64,000 nt of DNA from Auanema rhodensis (GCA_964057225.1 OZ059898.1:15911267-15975266); one strand, 5' to 3'. Shown: positions 46,935 through 58,096, counted from the stretch's first letter. Notes: generated by a model not told the origin, from the sequence alone. Program-made: numbers and translations.

Positions 46935-47105
46935 ATATTAGGGTTGCTTCGAAAGTGTTTCATAGCTGCAAATCTGAAATGCTTCATGAACATAAAAGTG
47001 GGAACAGAGTAAAAGTGTTTCATAACTGCAAATCTGAGATGCTTGATGAACATAAAAGTTAGAACAGAGTAAAATGAAGTTGCATCGACTTGTTTTTAAA
47101 AATTT

Positions 47106-47177
47106 TGACCACTGAGCGGATCGAACGCCCAACCTTTCGATCTGGAGTCGAACGCGCTACCATTGCGCCAAGCAGTC
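47106..47177 (-). tRNA. tRNA-Trp(CCA), array copy 1
   Basis: Representative gene. The cloverleaf is complete: 7-bp acceptor stem GACTGCT/AGTGGTC with two G-U pairs, D stem GCGC/GCGC, anticodon stem TTCGA/TCGAA with loop CTCCAGA (anticodon CCA), 5-base variable loop AGGTT, T stem GGGCG/CGCTC with loop TTCGATC, and discriminator A. G1, A2, C3 and A73 fit eukaryotic tRNA-Trp. Box A is TGGCGCAATGG and box B is GTTCGATCC. A T5 run (Pol III terminator) begins four bases after the discriminator. There is no intron. Three spacer repeats lie 5' of it. Confidence 0.96.
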
Positions 47178-47408
47178 ATATTACGGTTGTTTCGAAAGTG
47201 TTTCATAGCTGCAAATCTGAAATGCTTCATGAACATAAAAGTTGGAACAGAGTAAAAGTGTTTCATAACTGCAAATCTGAGATGCTTCATGAACATAAAA
47301 GTTGGAACCGAGTAAAAGTGTTTCATAACTGCAAATCTGAGATGCTTGATGAACATAAAAGTTAGAACAGAGTAAAATGAAGTTGCATCGACTTGTTTTT
47401 AAAAATTT

Positions 47409-47480
47409 TGACCACTGAGCGGATCGAACGCCCAACCTTTCGATCTGGAGTCGAACGCGCTACCATTGCGCCAAGCAGTC
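47409..47480 (-). tRNA. tRNA-Trp(CCA), array copy 2
   Basis: Consensus body; two spacer repeats 5' of it. Confidence 0.95.
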
Positions 47481-47651
47481 ATATTAGGGTTGCTTCGAAA
47501 GTGTTTCATAGCTGCAAATCTGAAATGCTTCATGAACATAAAAGTGGGAACAGAGTAAAAGTGTTTCATAACTGCAAATCTGAGATGCTTGATGAACATA
47601 AAAGTTAGAACAGAGTAAAATAAAGTTGCATCGACTTGTTTTTAAAAATTT

Positions 47652-47723
47652 TGACCATTGAGCGGATCGAACGCCCAACCTTTCGATCTGGAGTCGAACG
47701 CGCTACCATTGCGCCAAGCAGTC
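47652..47723 (-). tRNA. tRNA-Trp(CCA), array copy 3, acceptor-stem variant
   Basis: A instead of G in the acceptor 3' strand gives a C-A mismatch at pair 6; otherwise consensus. Two spacer repeats 5'. Confidence 0.85.
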
Positions 47724-47894
47724 ATATTAGGGTTGCTTCGAAAGTGTTTCATAGCTGCAAATCTGAAATGCTTCATGAACATAAAAGTGGGAACAGAGTA
47801 AAAGTGTTTCATAACTGCAAATCTGAGATGCTTGATGAACATAAAAGTTAGAACAGAGTAAAATGAAGTTGCATCGACTTGTTTTTAAAAATTT

Positions 47895-47960
47895 TGACCA
47901 TTGAGCGGATCGAACGCCTTCGATCTGGAGTCGAACGCGCTACCATTGCGCCAAGCAGTC
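47895..47960 (-). pseudogene. tRNA-Trp pseudogene, array copy 4 (6-nt deletion)
   Basis: It lacks six bases of the variable loop/T stem, so the T arm cannot form normally, and also has the pair-6 C-A mismatch of copy 3. Two spacer repeats 5'. Confidence 0.85.
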
Positions 47961-48131
47961 ATATTACGGTTGTTTCGAAAGTGTTTCATAGCTGCAAATC
48001 TGAAATGCTTCATGAACATAAAAGTTGGAACCGAGTAAAAGTGCTTCATAACTGCAAATCTGAGATGCTTGATGAACATAAAAGTTAGAACAGAGTAAAA
48101 TGAAGTTGCATCGACTTGTTTTTAAAAATTT

Positions 48132-48203
48132 TGACCACTGAGCGGATCGAACGCCCAACCTTTCGATCTGGAGTCGAACGCGCTACCATTGCGCCAAGCA
48201 GTC
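48132..48203 (-). tRNA. tRNA-Trp(CCA), array copy 5
   Basis: Consensus body; three spacer repeats 5' of it. Confidence 0.95.
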
Positions 48204-48434
48204 ATATTAGGGTTGCTTCCAAAGTGTTTCATAACTGCAAATCTGAGATGCTTCATGAACATAAAAGTGGGAACAGAGTAAAAGTGTTTCATAACTGCAA
48301 ATCTGAGATGCTTGATGAACATAAAAGTTAGAACAGAGTAAAAGTGTTTCATAACTGCAAATCTGAGATGCTTGATGAACATAAAAGTTAGAACAGAGTA
48401 AAATGAAGTTGCATCGACTTGTTTTTAAAAATTT

Positions 48435-48506
48435 TGACCACTGAGCGGATCGAACGCCCAACCTTTCGATCTGGAGTCGAACGCGCTACCATTGCGCCAA
48501 GCAGTC
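48435..48506 (-). tRNA. tRNA-Trp(CCA), array copy 6
   Basis: Consensus body; two spacer repeats 5'. Confidence 0.95.
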
Positions 48507-48677
48507 ATATTAGGGTTGCTTCGAAAGTGTTTCATAGCTGCAAATCTGAAATGCTTCATGAACATAAAAGTGGGAACAGAGTAAAAGTGTTTCATAACTG
48601 CAAATCTGAGATGCTTGATGAACATAAAAGTTAGAACAGAGTAAAATGAAGTTGCATCGACTTGTTTTTAAAAATTT

Positions 48678-48749
48678 TGACCACTGAGCGGATCGAACGC
48701 CCAACCTTTCGATCTGGAGTCGAACGCGCTACCATTGCGCCAAGCAGTC
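48678..48749 (-). tRNA. tRNA-Trp(CCA), array copy 7
   Basis: Consensus body; three spacer repeats 5'. Higher-order counterpart of copy 1 (1572 bp away). Confidence 0.95.
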
Positions 48750-48980
48750 ATATTACGGTTGTTTCGAAAGTGTTTCATAGCTGCAAATCTGAAATGCTTC
48801 ATGAACATAAAAGTTGGAACAGAGTAAAAGTGTTTCATAACTGCAAATCTGAGATGCTTCATGAACATAAAAGTTGGAACCGAGTAAAAGTGTTTCATAA
48901 CTGCAAATCTGAGATGCTTGATGAACATAAAAGTTAGAACAGAGTAAAATGAAGTTGCATCGACTTGTTTTTAAAAATTT

Positions 48981-49052
48981 TGACCACTGAGCGGATCGAA
49001 CGCCCAACCTTTCGATCTGGAGTCGAACGCGCTACCATTGCGCCAAGCAGTC
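48981..49052 (-). tRNA. tRNA-Trp(CCA), array copy 8
   Basis: Consensus body; two spacer repeats 5'. Confidence 0.95.
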
Positions 49053-49223
49053 ATATTAGGGTTGCTTCGAAAGTGTTTCATAGCTGCAAATCTGAAATGC
49101 TTCATGAACATAAAAGTGGGAACAGAGTAAAAGTGTTTCATAACTGCAAATCTGAGATGCTTGATGAACATAAAAGTTAGAACAGAGTAAAATAAAGTTG
49201 CATCGACTTGTTTTTAAAAATTT

Positions 49224-49295
49224 TGACCATTGAGCGGATCGAACGCCCAACCTTTCGATCTGGAGTCGAACGCGCTACCATTGCGCCAAGCAGTC
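49224..49295 (-). tRNA. tRNA-Trp(CCA), array copy 9, acceptor-stem variant
   Basis: C-A mismatch at acceptor pair 6, as in copy 3, its counterpart 1572 bp away. Two spacer repeats 5'. Confidence 0.85.
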
Positions 49296-49466
49296 ATATT
49301 AGGGTTGCTTCGAAAGTGTTTCATAGCTGCAAATCTGAAATGCTTCATGAACATAAAAGTGGGAACAGAGTAAAAGTGTTTCATAACTGCAAATCTGAGA
49401 TGCTTGATGAACATAAAAGTTAGAACAGAGTAAAATGAAGTTGCATCGACTTGTTTTTAAAAATTT

Positions 49467-49538
49467 TGACCATTGAGCGGATCGAACGCCCAACCTTTCG
49501 ATCTGGAGTCGAACGCGCTACCATTGCGCCAAGCAGTC
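49467..49538 (-). tRNA. tRNA-Trp(CCA), array copy 10, acceptor-stem variant
   Basis: C-A mismatch at pair 6. Counterpart of copy 4 but without the six-base deletion, so that deletion is younger than the 1572-bp duplication or was repaired. Two spacer repeats 5'. Confidence 0.85.
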
Positions 49539-49709
49539 ATATTACGGTTGTTTCGAAAGTGTTTCATAGCTGCAAATCTGAAATGCTTCATGAACATAAA
49601 AGTTGGAACCGAGTAAAAGTGCTTCATAACTGCAAATCTGAGATGCTTGATGAACATAAAAGTTAGAACAGAGTAAAATGAAGTTGCATCGACTTGTTTT
49701 TAAAAATTT

Positions 49710-49781
49710 TGACCACTGAGCGGATCGAACGCCCAACCTTTCGATCTGGAGTCGAACGCGCTACCATTGCGCCAAGCAGTC
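49710..49781 (-). tRNA. tRNA-Trp(CCA), array copy 11
   Basis: Consensus body; two spacer repeats 5'. Confidence 0.95.
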
Positions 49782-49952
49782 ATATTAGGGTTGCTTCCAA
49801 AGTGTTTCATAACTGCAAATCTGAGATGCTTCATGAACATAAAAGTGGGAACAGAGTAAAAGTGTTTCATAACTGCAAATCTGAGATGCTTGATGAACAT
49901 AAAAGTTAGAACAGAGTAAAATGAAGTTGCATCGACTTGTTTTTAAAAATTT

Positions 49953-50024
49953 TGACCACTGAGCGGATCGAACGCCCAACCTTTCGATCTGGAGTCGAAC
50001 GCGCTACCATTGCGCCAAGCAGTC
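49953..50024 (-). tRNA. tRNA-Trp(CCA), array copy 12
   Basis: Consensus body; two spacer repeats 5'. Confidence 0.95.
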
Positions 50025-50195
50025 ATATTAGGGTTGCTTCGAAAGTGTTTCATAGCTGCAAATCTGAAATGCTTCATGAACATAAAAGTGGGAACAGAGT
50101 AAAAGTGTTTCATAACTGCAAATCTGAGATGCTTGATGAACATAAAAGTTAGAACAGAGTAAAATGAAGTTGCATCGACTTGTTTTTAAAAATTT

Positions 50196-50267
50196 TGACC
50201 ACTGAGCGGATCGAACGCCCAACCTTTCGATCTGGAGTCGAACGCGCTACCATTGCGCCAAGCAGTC
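50196..50267 (-). tRNA. tRNA-Trp(CCA), array copy 13
   Basis: Consensus body; two spacer repeats 5'. Confidence 0.95.
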
Positions 50268-50438
50268 ATATTAGGGTTGCTTCGAAAGTGTTTCATAGCT
50301 GCAAATCTGAAATGCTTCATGAACATAAAAGTGGGAACAGAGTAAAAGTGTTTCATAACTGCAAATCTGAGATGCTTGATGAACATAAAAGTTAGAACAG
50401 AGTAAAATGAAGTTGCATCGACTTGTTTTTAAAAATTT

Positions 50439-50510
50439 TGACCACTGAGCGGATCGAACGCCCAACCTTTCGATCTGGAGTCGAACGCGCTACCATTGCG
50501 CCAAGCAGTC
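50439..50510 (-). tRNA. tRNA-Trp(CCA), array copy 14
   Basis: Consensus body; two spacer repeats 5', one with an extra base. Confidence 0.95.
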
Positions 50511-50682
50511 ATATTAGGGTTGCTTCGAAAGTGTTTCATAGCTGCAAATCTGAAATGCTTCATGAACATAAAAGTGGGAACAGAGTAAAAGTGTTTCATA
50601 ACTGCAAAATCTGAGATGCTTCATGAACATAAAAGTTAGAACAGAGTAAAATGAAGTTGCATCGACTTGTTTTCAAAAATTT

Positions 50683-50754
50683 TGACCACTGAGCGGATCG
50701 AACGCCCAACCTTTCGATCTGGAGTCGAACGCGCTACCATTGCGCCAAGCAGTC
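50683..50754 (-). tRNA. tRNA-Trp(CCA), array copy 15
   Basis: Consensus body; T5 terminator kept; three spacer repeats 5'. Confidence 0.95.
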
Positions 50755-50985
50755 AAATTAGGGTTGCTTCCAAAGTGTTTCATAACTGCAAATCTGAGAT
50801 GCTTCATGAACATACAAGTTGGAACAGAATAAAACTGTTTCATAACTGCAAATCTGAAATGCTTCATGAACATAAAAGTTGGAACCGAGTAAAAGTGTTT
50901 CATAACTGCAAATCTGAGATGCTTGATGAACATAAAAGTTAGAACAGAGTAAAATGAAGTTGCATCGACTTGTTTTTAAAAATTT

Positions 50986-51057
50986 TGACCACTGAGCGGA
51001 TCGAACGCCCAACCTTTCGATCTGGAGTCGAACGCGCTACCATTGCGCCAAGCAGTC
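50986..51057 (-). tRNA. tRNA-Trp(CCA), array copy 16
   Basis: Consensus body; two spacer repeats 5', one with an extra base. Confidence 0.95.
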
Positions 51058-51229
51058 ATATTAGGGTTGCTTCCAAACTGTTTCATAGCTGCAAATCTGA
51101 AATGCTTCATGAACATAAAAGTGGGAACAGAGTAAAAGTGTTTCATAACTGCAAAATCTGAGATGCTTCATGAACATAAAAGTTAGAACAGAGTAAAATA
51201 AAGTTGCATCGACTTGTTTTTAAAAATTT

Positions 51230-51301
51230 TGACCACTGAGCGGATCGAACGCCCAACCTTTCGATCTGGAGTCGAACGCGCTACCATTGCGCCAAGCAGT
51301 C
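51230..51301 (-). tRNA. tRNA-Trp(CCA), array copy 17
   Basis: Consensus body; a single spacer repeat 5'. Confidence 0.95.
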
Positions 51302-51412
51302 ATATTAGGGTTGCTTCCAAAGTGTTTCATAAGTGCAAATCTGAGATGCTTGATGAACATAAAAGTTAGAACAGAGTAAAATGAAGTTGCATCGACTTGT
51401 TTTTAAAAATTT

Positions 51413-51484
51413 TGACCACTGAGCGGATCGAACCCCCAATCTTTCGATCTGGAGTCGAACGCGCTACCATTGCGCCAAGCAGTC
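51413..51484 (-). tRNA. tRNA-Trp(CCA), array copy 18, T-stem variant
   Basis: The T stem 5' strand is GGGGG against CGCTC (one G-G mismatch) and the variable loop is AGATT. Probably weakened. Three spacer repeats 5'. Confidence 0.75.
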
Positions 51485-51716
51485 ATATTAGGGTTGCTTC
51501 CAAAGTGTTTCATAACTGCAAATCTGAGATGCTTCATGAACATACAAGTTGGAACAGAGTAAAACTGTTTCATAGCTGCAAATCTGAAATGCTTCATGAA
51601 CATAAAAGTGGGAACAGAGTAAAAGTGTTTCATAACTGCAAAATCTGAGATGCTTGATGAACATAAAAGTTAGAACAGAGTAAAATGAAGTTGCATCGAC
51701 TTGTTTTTAAAAATTT

Positions 51717-51788
51717 TGACCACTGAGCGGATCGAACGCCCAACCTTTCGATCTGGAGTCGAACGCGCTACCATTGCGCCAAGCAGTC
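51717..51788 (-). tRNA. tRNA-Trp(CCA), array copy 19
   Basis: Consensus body; five spacer repeats 5'. Confidence 0.95.
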
Positions 51789-51806
51789 ATATTAGGGTTG
51801 CTTCCA

Positions 51807-52108
51807 AAGTGTTTCATAACTGCAAATCTGAGATGCTTCATGAACATACAAGTTGGAACAGAGTAAAACTGTTTCATAACTGCAAATCTGAGATGCTTCA
51901 TGAACATAAAAGTTGGAACCGAGTAAAAGTGTTTCATAACTGCAAATCTGAGATGCTTCATGAACATAAAAGTTGGAACAGAGTAAAAGTGTTTCATAAC
52001 TGCAAATCTGAGATGCTTCATGAAAATAAAAGTTGGAACAGAGTAAAAGTGTTTCATAACTACAAATCTGAGATGCTTCATGAACATAAAAGTTGGAACA
52101 GAGTAAAA
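51807..52108. repeat. Example of the 60-bp spacer repeat, five copies in a row
   Basis: This is the longest kind of spacer run in satellite B; equal runs occur near 59996-60297 and 62057-62358. Copies differ by a few bases (AAAAGTTGGAAC or ACAAGTTGGAAC; GAACAG or GAACCG). Confidence 0.9.
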
Positions 52109-52139
52109 TGAAGTTGCATCGACTTGTTTTTAAAAATTT

Positions 52140-52211
52140 TGACCACTGAGCGGATCGAACGCCCAACCTTTCGATCTGGAGTCGAACGCGCTACCATTGC
52201 GCCAAGCAGTC
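52140..52211 (-). tRNA. tRNA-Trp(CCA), array copy 20
   Basis: Consensus body; three spacer repeats 5'. Confidence 0.95.
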
Positions 52212-52442
52212 ATATTAGGGTTGCTTCCAAAGTGTTTCATAACTGCAAATCTGAGATGCTTCATGAACATACAAGTTGGAACAGAGTAAAAGTGTTTCAT
52301 AACTGCAAATCTGAGATGCTTCATGAACATAAAAGTTGGAACAGAGTAAAAGTGTTTCATAACTGCAAATCTGAGATGCTTCATGAATATAAAAGATAGA
52401 ACAGAGTAAAATGAAGTTGCATCGACTTGTTTTTAAAAGTTT

Positions 52443-52514
52443 TGACCACTGAGCGGATCGAACGCCCAACCTTTCGATCTGGAGTCGAACGCGCTACCAT
52501 TGCGCCAAGCAGTC
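52443..52514 (-). tRNA. tRNA-Trp(CCA), array copy 21
   Basis: Consensus body; the terminator run is shortened to T4; four spacer repeats 5'. Confidence 0.95.
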
Positions 52515-52805
52515 ATATTAGGGTTGCTTCCAAAGTGTTTCATAACTGCAAATCTGAGATGCTTCATGAACATAAAAGTTGGAACAGAGTAAAAGTGTTT
52601 CATAACTGCAAATCTGAGATGCTTCATGAACATAAAAGTTGGAACAGAGTAAAAGTGTTTCATAACTGCAAATCTGAGATGCTTCATGAACATAAAAGTT
52701 GGAACAGAGTAAAAGTGTTTCATAACTGCAAATCTGAGATGCTTCATGAACATAAAAGTTGGAACAGAGTAAAATGAAGTTGCATCGACTTGTTTTTAAA
52801 AATTT

Positions 52806-52877
52806 TGACCACTGAGCGGATCGAACGCCCAACCTTTCGATCTGGAGTCGAACGCGCTACCATTGCGCCAAGCAGTC
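52806..52877 (-). tRNA. tRNA-Trp(CCA), array copy 22
   Basis: Consensus body; two spacer repeats 5'. Confidence 0.95.
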
Positions 52878-53048
52878 ATATTAGGGTTGCTTCCAAAGTG
52901 TTTCATAACTGCAAATCTGAGATGCTTCATGAACATACAAGTTGGAACAGAGTAAAAGTGTTTCATAACTGCAAATCTGAGATGCTTCATGAACATAAAA
53001 GTTGGAACAGAGTAAAATGAGGTTGCATCGACTTGTTTTTAAAAATTT

Positions 53049-53120
53049 TGACCACTGAGCGGATCGAACGCCCAACCTTTCGATCTGGAGTCGAACGCGC
53101 TACCATTGCGCCAAGCAGTC
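53049..53120 (-). tRNA. tRNA-Trp(CCA), array copy 23
   Basis: Consensus body; three spacer repeats 5'. Confidence 0.95.
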
Positions 53121-53351
53121 ATATTAGGGTTGCTTCCAAAGTGTTTCATAACTGCAAATCTGAGATGCTTCATGAACATAAAAGTTGGAACAGAGTAAAA
53201 GTGTTTCATAACTGCAAATCTGAGATGCTTCATGAACATAAAAGTTGGAACAGAGTAAAAGTGTTTCATAACTGCAAATCTGAGATGCTTCATGAACATA
53301 AAAGTTGGAACAGAGTAAAATGAAGTTGCATCGACTTGTTTTTAAAAATTT

Positions 53352-53423
53352 TGACCACTGAGCGGATCGAACGCCCAACCTTTCGATCTGGAGTCGAACG
53401 CGCTACCATTGCGCCAAGCAGTC
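53352..53423 (-). tRNA. tRNA-Trp(CCA), array copy 24
   Basis: Consensus body; two spacer repeats 5'. Confidence 0.95.
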
Positions 53424-53594
53424 ATATTAGGGTTGCTTCCAAAGTGTTTCATAACTGCAAATCTGAGATGCTTCATGAACATACAAGTTGGAACAGAGTA
53501 AAAGTGTTTCATAACTGCAAATCTGAGATGCTTCATGAACATAAAAGTTGGAACAGAGTAAAATGAAGTTGCATCGACTTGTTTTTAAAAATTT

Positions 53595-53666
53595 TGACCA
53601 CTGAGCGGATCGAACGCCCAACCTTTCGATCTGGAGTCGAACGCGCTACCATTGCGCCAAGCAGTC
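53595..53666 (-). tRNA. tRNA-Trp(CCA), array copy 25
   Basis: Consensus body; two spacer repeats 5'. Confidence 0.95.
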
Positions 53667-53837
53667 ATATTAGGGTTGCTTCCAAAGTGTTTCATAACTG
53701 CAAATCTGAGATGCTTCATGAACATAAAAGTTGGAACAGAGTAAAAGTGTTTCATAACTGCAAATCTGAGATGCTTCATGAACATAAAAGTTGGAACAGA
53801 GTAAAATGAAGTTGCATCGACTTGTTTTTAAAAATTT

Positions 53838-53909
53838 TGACCACTGAGCGGATCGAACGCCCAACCTTTCGATCTGGAGTCGAACGCGCTACCATTGCGC
53901 CAAGCAGTC
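53838..53909 (-). tRNA. tRNA-Trp(CCA), array copy 26
   Basis: Consensus body; two spacer repeats 5'. Confidence 0.95.
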
Positions 53910-54080
53910 ATATTAGGGTTGCTTCCAAAGTGTTTCATAACTGCAAATCTGAGATGCTTCATGAACTTACAAGTTGGAACAGAGTAATAGTGTTTCATAA
54001 CTACAAATCTGAGATGCTTCATGAACATAAAAGTTGGAACAGAGTAAAATGAAGTTGCATCGACTTGTTTTTAAAAATTT

Positions 54081-54151
54081 TGACCACTGAGCGGATCGAA
54101 CGCCCAACTTTCGATCTGGAGTCGAACGCGCTACCATTGCGCCAAGCAGTC
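54081..54151 (-). tRNA. tRNA-Trp(CCA), array copy 27, short variable loop
   Basis: One base is missing from the variable loop (four bases, still permissible); otherwise consensus. Three spacer repeats 5'. Confidence 0.85.
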
Positions 54152-54382
54152 ATATTAGGGTTGCTTCCAAAGTGTTTCATAACTGCAAATCTGAGATGCT
54201 TCATGAACATAAAAGTTGGAACAGAGTAAAAGTGTTTCATAACTGCAAATCTGAGATGCTTCATGAACATAAAAGTTGGAACAGAGTAAAAGTGTTTCAT
54301 AACTGCAAATCTGAGATGCTTCATGAACATAAAAGTTGGAACAGAGTAAAATGAAGTTGCATCGACTTGTCTTTAAAAATTT

Positions 54383-54454
54383 TGACCACTGAGCGGATCG
54401 AACGCCCAACCTTTCGATCTGGAGTCGAACGCGCTACCATTGCGCCAAGCAGTC
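54383..54454 (-). tRNA. tRNA-Trp(CCA), array copy 28
   Basis: Consensus body; unusual 5' flank (GCTAGTG for ATTAGGG in plus-strand reading). Three spacer repeats 5'. Confidence 0.94.
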
Positions 54455-54685
54455 ATGCTAGTGTTGCTTCCAAAGTGTTTCATAACTGCAAATCTGAGAT
54501 ACTTCATGAACATACAAGTTGGAACAGAGTAAAAGTGTTTCATAACTGCAAATCTGAGATGCTTCATGAACATAAAAGTTGGAACAGAGTAAAAGTGTTT
54601 CATAACTGCAAATCTGAGATGCTTCATGAACATAAAAGTTGGAACAGAGTAAAATGAAGTTGCATCGACTTGTTTTTAAAAATTT

Positions 54686-54757
54686 TGACCACTGAGCGGA
54701 TCGAACGCCCAACCTTTCGATCTGGAGTCGAACGCGCTACCATTGCGCCAAGCAGTC
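54686..54757 (-). tRNA. tRNA-Trp(CCA), array copy 29
   Basis: Consensus body; two spacer repeats 5'. Confidence 0.95.
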
Positions 54758-54928
54758 ATATTAGGGTTGCTTCCAAAGTGTTTCATAACTGCAAATCTGA
54801 GATGCTTCATGAACATACAAGTTGGAACAGAGTAAAAGTGTTTCATAACTGCAAATCTGAGATGCTTCATGAACATAAAAGTTGGAACAGAGTAAAATGA
54901 AGTTGCATCGACTTGTTTTTAAAAATTT

Positions 54929-55000
54929 TGACCACTGAGCGGATCGAACGCCCAACCTTTCGATCTGGAGTCGAACGCGCTACCATTGCGCCAAGCAGTC
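54929..55000 (-). tRNA. tRNA-Trp(CCA), array copy 30
   Basis: Consensus body; three spacer repeats 5'. Confidence 0.95.
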
Positions 55001-55231
55001 ATATTAGGGTTGCTTCCAAAGTGTTTCATAACTGCAAATCTGAGATGCTTCATGAACATAAAAGTTGGAACAGAGTAAAAGTGTTTCATAACTGCAAATC
55101 TGAGATGCTTCATGAACATAAAAGTTGGAACAGAGTAAAAGTGTTTCATAACTGCAAATCTGAGATGCTTCATGAACATAAAAGTTGGAACAGAGTAAAA
55201 TGAAGTTGCATCGACTTGTTTTTAAAAATTT

Positions 55232-55303
55232 TGACCACTGAGCGGATCGAACGCCCAACCTTTCGATCTGGAGTCGAACGCGCTACCATTGCGCCAAGCA
55301 GTC
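55232..55303 (-). tRNA. tRNA-Trp(CCA), array copy 31
   Basis: Consensus body; two spacer repeats 5'. Counterpart of copy 22, 2426 bp away. Confidence 0.95.
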
Positions 55304-55474
55304 ATATTAGGGTTGCTTCCAAAGTGTTTCATAACTGCAAATCTGAGATGCTTCATGAACATACAAGTTGGAACAGAGTAAAAGTGTTTCATAACTGCAA
55401 ATCTGAGATGCTTCATGAACATAAAAGTTGGAACAGAGTAAAATGAGGTTGCATCGACTTGTTTTTAAAAATTT

Positions 55475-55546
55475 TGACCACTGAGCGGATCGAACGCCCA
55501 ACCTTTCGATCTGGAGTCGAACGCGCTACCATTGCGCCAAGCAGTC
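55475..55546 (-). tRNA. tRNA-Trp(CCA), array copy 32
   Basis: Consensus body; two spacer repeats 5'. Confidence 0.95.
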
Positions 55547-55717
55547 ATATTAGGGTTGCTTCCAAAGTGTTTCATAACTGCAAATCTGAGATGCTTCATG
55601 AACATAAAAGTTGGAACAGAGTAAAAGTGTTTCATAACTGCAAATCTGAGATGCTTCATGAACATAAAAGTTGGAACAGAGTAAAATGAAGTTGCATCGA
55701 CTTGTTTTTAAAAATTT

Positions 55718-55789
55718 TGACCACTGAGCGGATCGAACGCCCAACCTTTCGATCTGGAGTCGAACGCGCTACCATTGCGCCAAGCAGTC
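55718..55789 (-). tRNA. tRNA-Trp(CCA), array copy 33
   Basis: Consensus body; two spacer repeats 5'. Confidence 0.95.
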
Positions 55790-55960
55790 ATATTAGGGTT
55801 GCTTCCAAAGTGTTTCATAACTGCAAATCTGAGATGCTTCATGAACATAAAAGTTGGAACAGAGTAAAAGTGTTTCATAACTGCAAATCTGAGATGCTTC
55901 ATGAACATAAAAGTTGGGACAGAGTAAAATGAAGTTGCATCGACTTGTTTTTAAAAATTT

Positions 55961-56032
55961 TGACCACTGAGCGGATCGAACGCCCAACCTTTCGATCTGG
56001 AGTCGAACGCGCTACCATTGCGCCAAGCAGTC
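55961..56032 (-). tRNA. tRNA-Trp(CCA), array copy 34
   Basis: Consensus body; two spacer repeats 5'. Confidence 0.95.
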
Positions 56033-56203
56033 ATATTAGGGTTGCTTCCAAAGTGTTTCATAACTGCAAATCTGAGATGCTTCATGAACTTACAAGTTGG
56101 AACAGAGTAATAGTGTTTCATAACTACAAATCTGAGATGCTTCATGAACATAAAAGTTGGAACAGAGTAAAATGAAGTTGCATCGACTTGTTTTTAAAAA
56201 TTT

Positions 56204-56275
56204 TGACCACTGAGCGGATCGAACGCCCAACCTTTCGATCTGGAGTCGAACGCGCTACCATTGCGCCAAGCAGTC
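56204..56275 (-). tRNA. tRNA-Trp(CCA), array copy 35
   Basis: Consensus body; three spacer repeats 5'. Confidence 0.95.
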
Positions 56276-56506
56276 ATATTAGGGTTGCTTCCAAAGTGTT
56301 TCATAACTGCAAATCTGAGATGCTTCATGAACATAAAAGTTGGAACAGAGTAAAAGTGTTTCATAACTGCAAATCTGAGATGCTTCATGAACATAAAAGT
56401 TGGGACAGAGTAAAAGTGTTTCATAACTGCAAATCTGAGATGCTTCATGAACATAAAAGTTGGAACAGAGTAAAATGAAGTTGCATCGACTTGTTTTTAA
56501 AAATTT

Positions 56507-56578
56507 TGACCACTGAGCGGATCGAACGCCCAACCTTTCGATCTGGAGTCGAACGCGCTACCATTGCGCCAAGCAGTC
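56507..56578 (-). tRNA. tRNA-Trp(CCA), array copy 36
   Basis: Consensus body; a single spacer repeat 5', of the variant type ending GTTCGAACAGAGTGAAA. Confidence 0.95.
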
Positions 56579-56689
56579 ATATTAGGGTTGCTTCCAAAGT
56601 GTTTCATAACTGCAAATCTGAGATGCTTCATGAACATAAAAGTTCGAACAGAGTGAAATGAAGTTGCATCGACTTGTTTTTAAAAATTT

Positions 56690-56761
56690 TGACCACTGAG
56701 CGGATCGAACGCCCAACATTTCGATCTGGAGTCGAACGCGCTACCATTGCGCCAAGCAGTC
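56690..56761 (-). tRNA. tRNA-Trp(CCA), array copy 37, variable-loop variant
   Basis: Variable loop ATGTT instead of AGGTT; stems intact. Three spacer repeats 5'. Confidence 0.93.
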
Positions 56762-56992
56762 ATATTAGGGTTGCTTCCAAAGTGTTTCATAACTGCAAAT
56801 CTGAGATGCTTCATGAACTTACAAGTTGGAACAGAGTAAAAGTGTTTCATAACTGCAAATCTGAGATGCTTCATGAACATAAAAGTTGGAACAGAGTAAA
56901 AGTGTTTCATAACTGCAAATCTGAGATGCTTCATGAACATAAAAGTTGGAACAGAGTAAAATGAAGTTGCATCGACTTGTTTTTAAAAATTT

Positions 56993-57064
56993 TGACCACT
57001 GAGCGGATCGAACGCCCAACCTTTCGATCTGGAGTCGAACGCGCTACCATTGCGCCAAGCAGTC
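56993..57064 (-). tRNA. tRNA-Trp(CCA), array copy 38
   Basis: Consensus body; two spacer repeats 5'. Confidence 0.95.
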
Positions 57065-57235
57065 ATATTAGGGTTGCTTCCAAAGTGTTTCATAACTGCA
57101 AATCTGAGATGCTTCATGAACATACAAGTTGGAACAGAGTAAAAGTGTTTCATAACTGCAAATCTGAGATGCTTCATGAACATAAAAGTTGGAACAGAGT
57201 AAAATGAAGTTGCATCGACTTGTTTTTAAAAATTT

Positions 57236-57307
57236 TGACCACTGAGCGGATCGAACGCCCAACCTTTCGATCTGGAGTCGAACGCGCTACCATTGCGCCA
57301 AGCAGTC
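57236..57307 (-). tRNA. tRNA-Trp(CCA), array copy 39
   Basis: Consensus body; three spacer repeats 5'. Confidence 0.95.
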
Positions 57308-57538
57308 ATATTAGGGTTGCTTCCAAAGTGTTTCATAACTGCAAATCTGAGATGCTTCATGAACATAAAAGTTGGAACAGAGTAAAAGTGTTTCATAACT
57401 GCAAATCTGAGATGCTTCATGAACATAAAAGTTGGAACAGAGTAAAAGTGTTTCATAACTGCAAATCTGAGATGCTTCATGAACATAAAAGTTGGAACAG
57501 AGTAAAATGAAGTTGCATCGACTTGTTTTTAAAAATTT

Positions 57539-57610
57539 TGACCACTGAGCGGATCGAACGCCCAACCTTTCGATCTGGAGTCGAACGCGCTACCATTGCG
57601 CCAAGCAGTC
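57539..57610 (-). tRNA. tRNA-Trp(CCA), array copy 40
   Basis: Consensus body; two spacer repeats 5'. Confidence 0.95.
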
Positions 57611-57781
57611 ATATTAGGGTTGCTTCCAAAGTGTTTCATAACTGCAAATCTGAGATGCTTCATGAACTTACAAGTTGGAACAGAGTAATAGTGTTTCATA
57701 ACTACAAATCTGAGATGCTTCATGAACATAAAAGTTGGAACAGAGTAAAATGAAGTTGCATCGACTTGTTTTTAAAAATTT

Positions 57782-57853
57782 TGACCACTGAGCGGATCGA
57801 ACGCCCAACCTTTCGATCTGGAGTCGAACGCGCTACCATTGCGCCAAGCAGTC
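57782..57853 (-). tRNA. tRNA-Trp(CCA), array copy 41
   Basis: Consensus body; two spacer repeats 5'. Confidence 0.95.
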
Positions 57854-58024
57854 ATATTAGGGTTGCTTCCAAAGTGTTTCATAACTGCAAATCTGAGATG
57901 CTTCATGAACATAAAAGTTGGAACAGAGTAAAAGTGTTTCATAACTGCAAATCTGAGATGCTTCATGAACATAAAAGTTGGAACAGAGTAAAATGAAGTT
58001 GCATCGACTTGTTTTTAAAAATTT

Positions 58025-58096
58025 TGACCACTGAGCGGATCGAACGCCCAACCTTTCGATCTGGAGTCGAACGCGCTACCATTGCGCCAAGCAGTC
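58025..58096 (-). tRNA. tRNA-Trp(CCA), array copy 42
   Basis: Consensus body; two spacer repeats 5'. Confidence 0.95.
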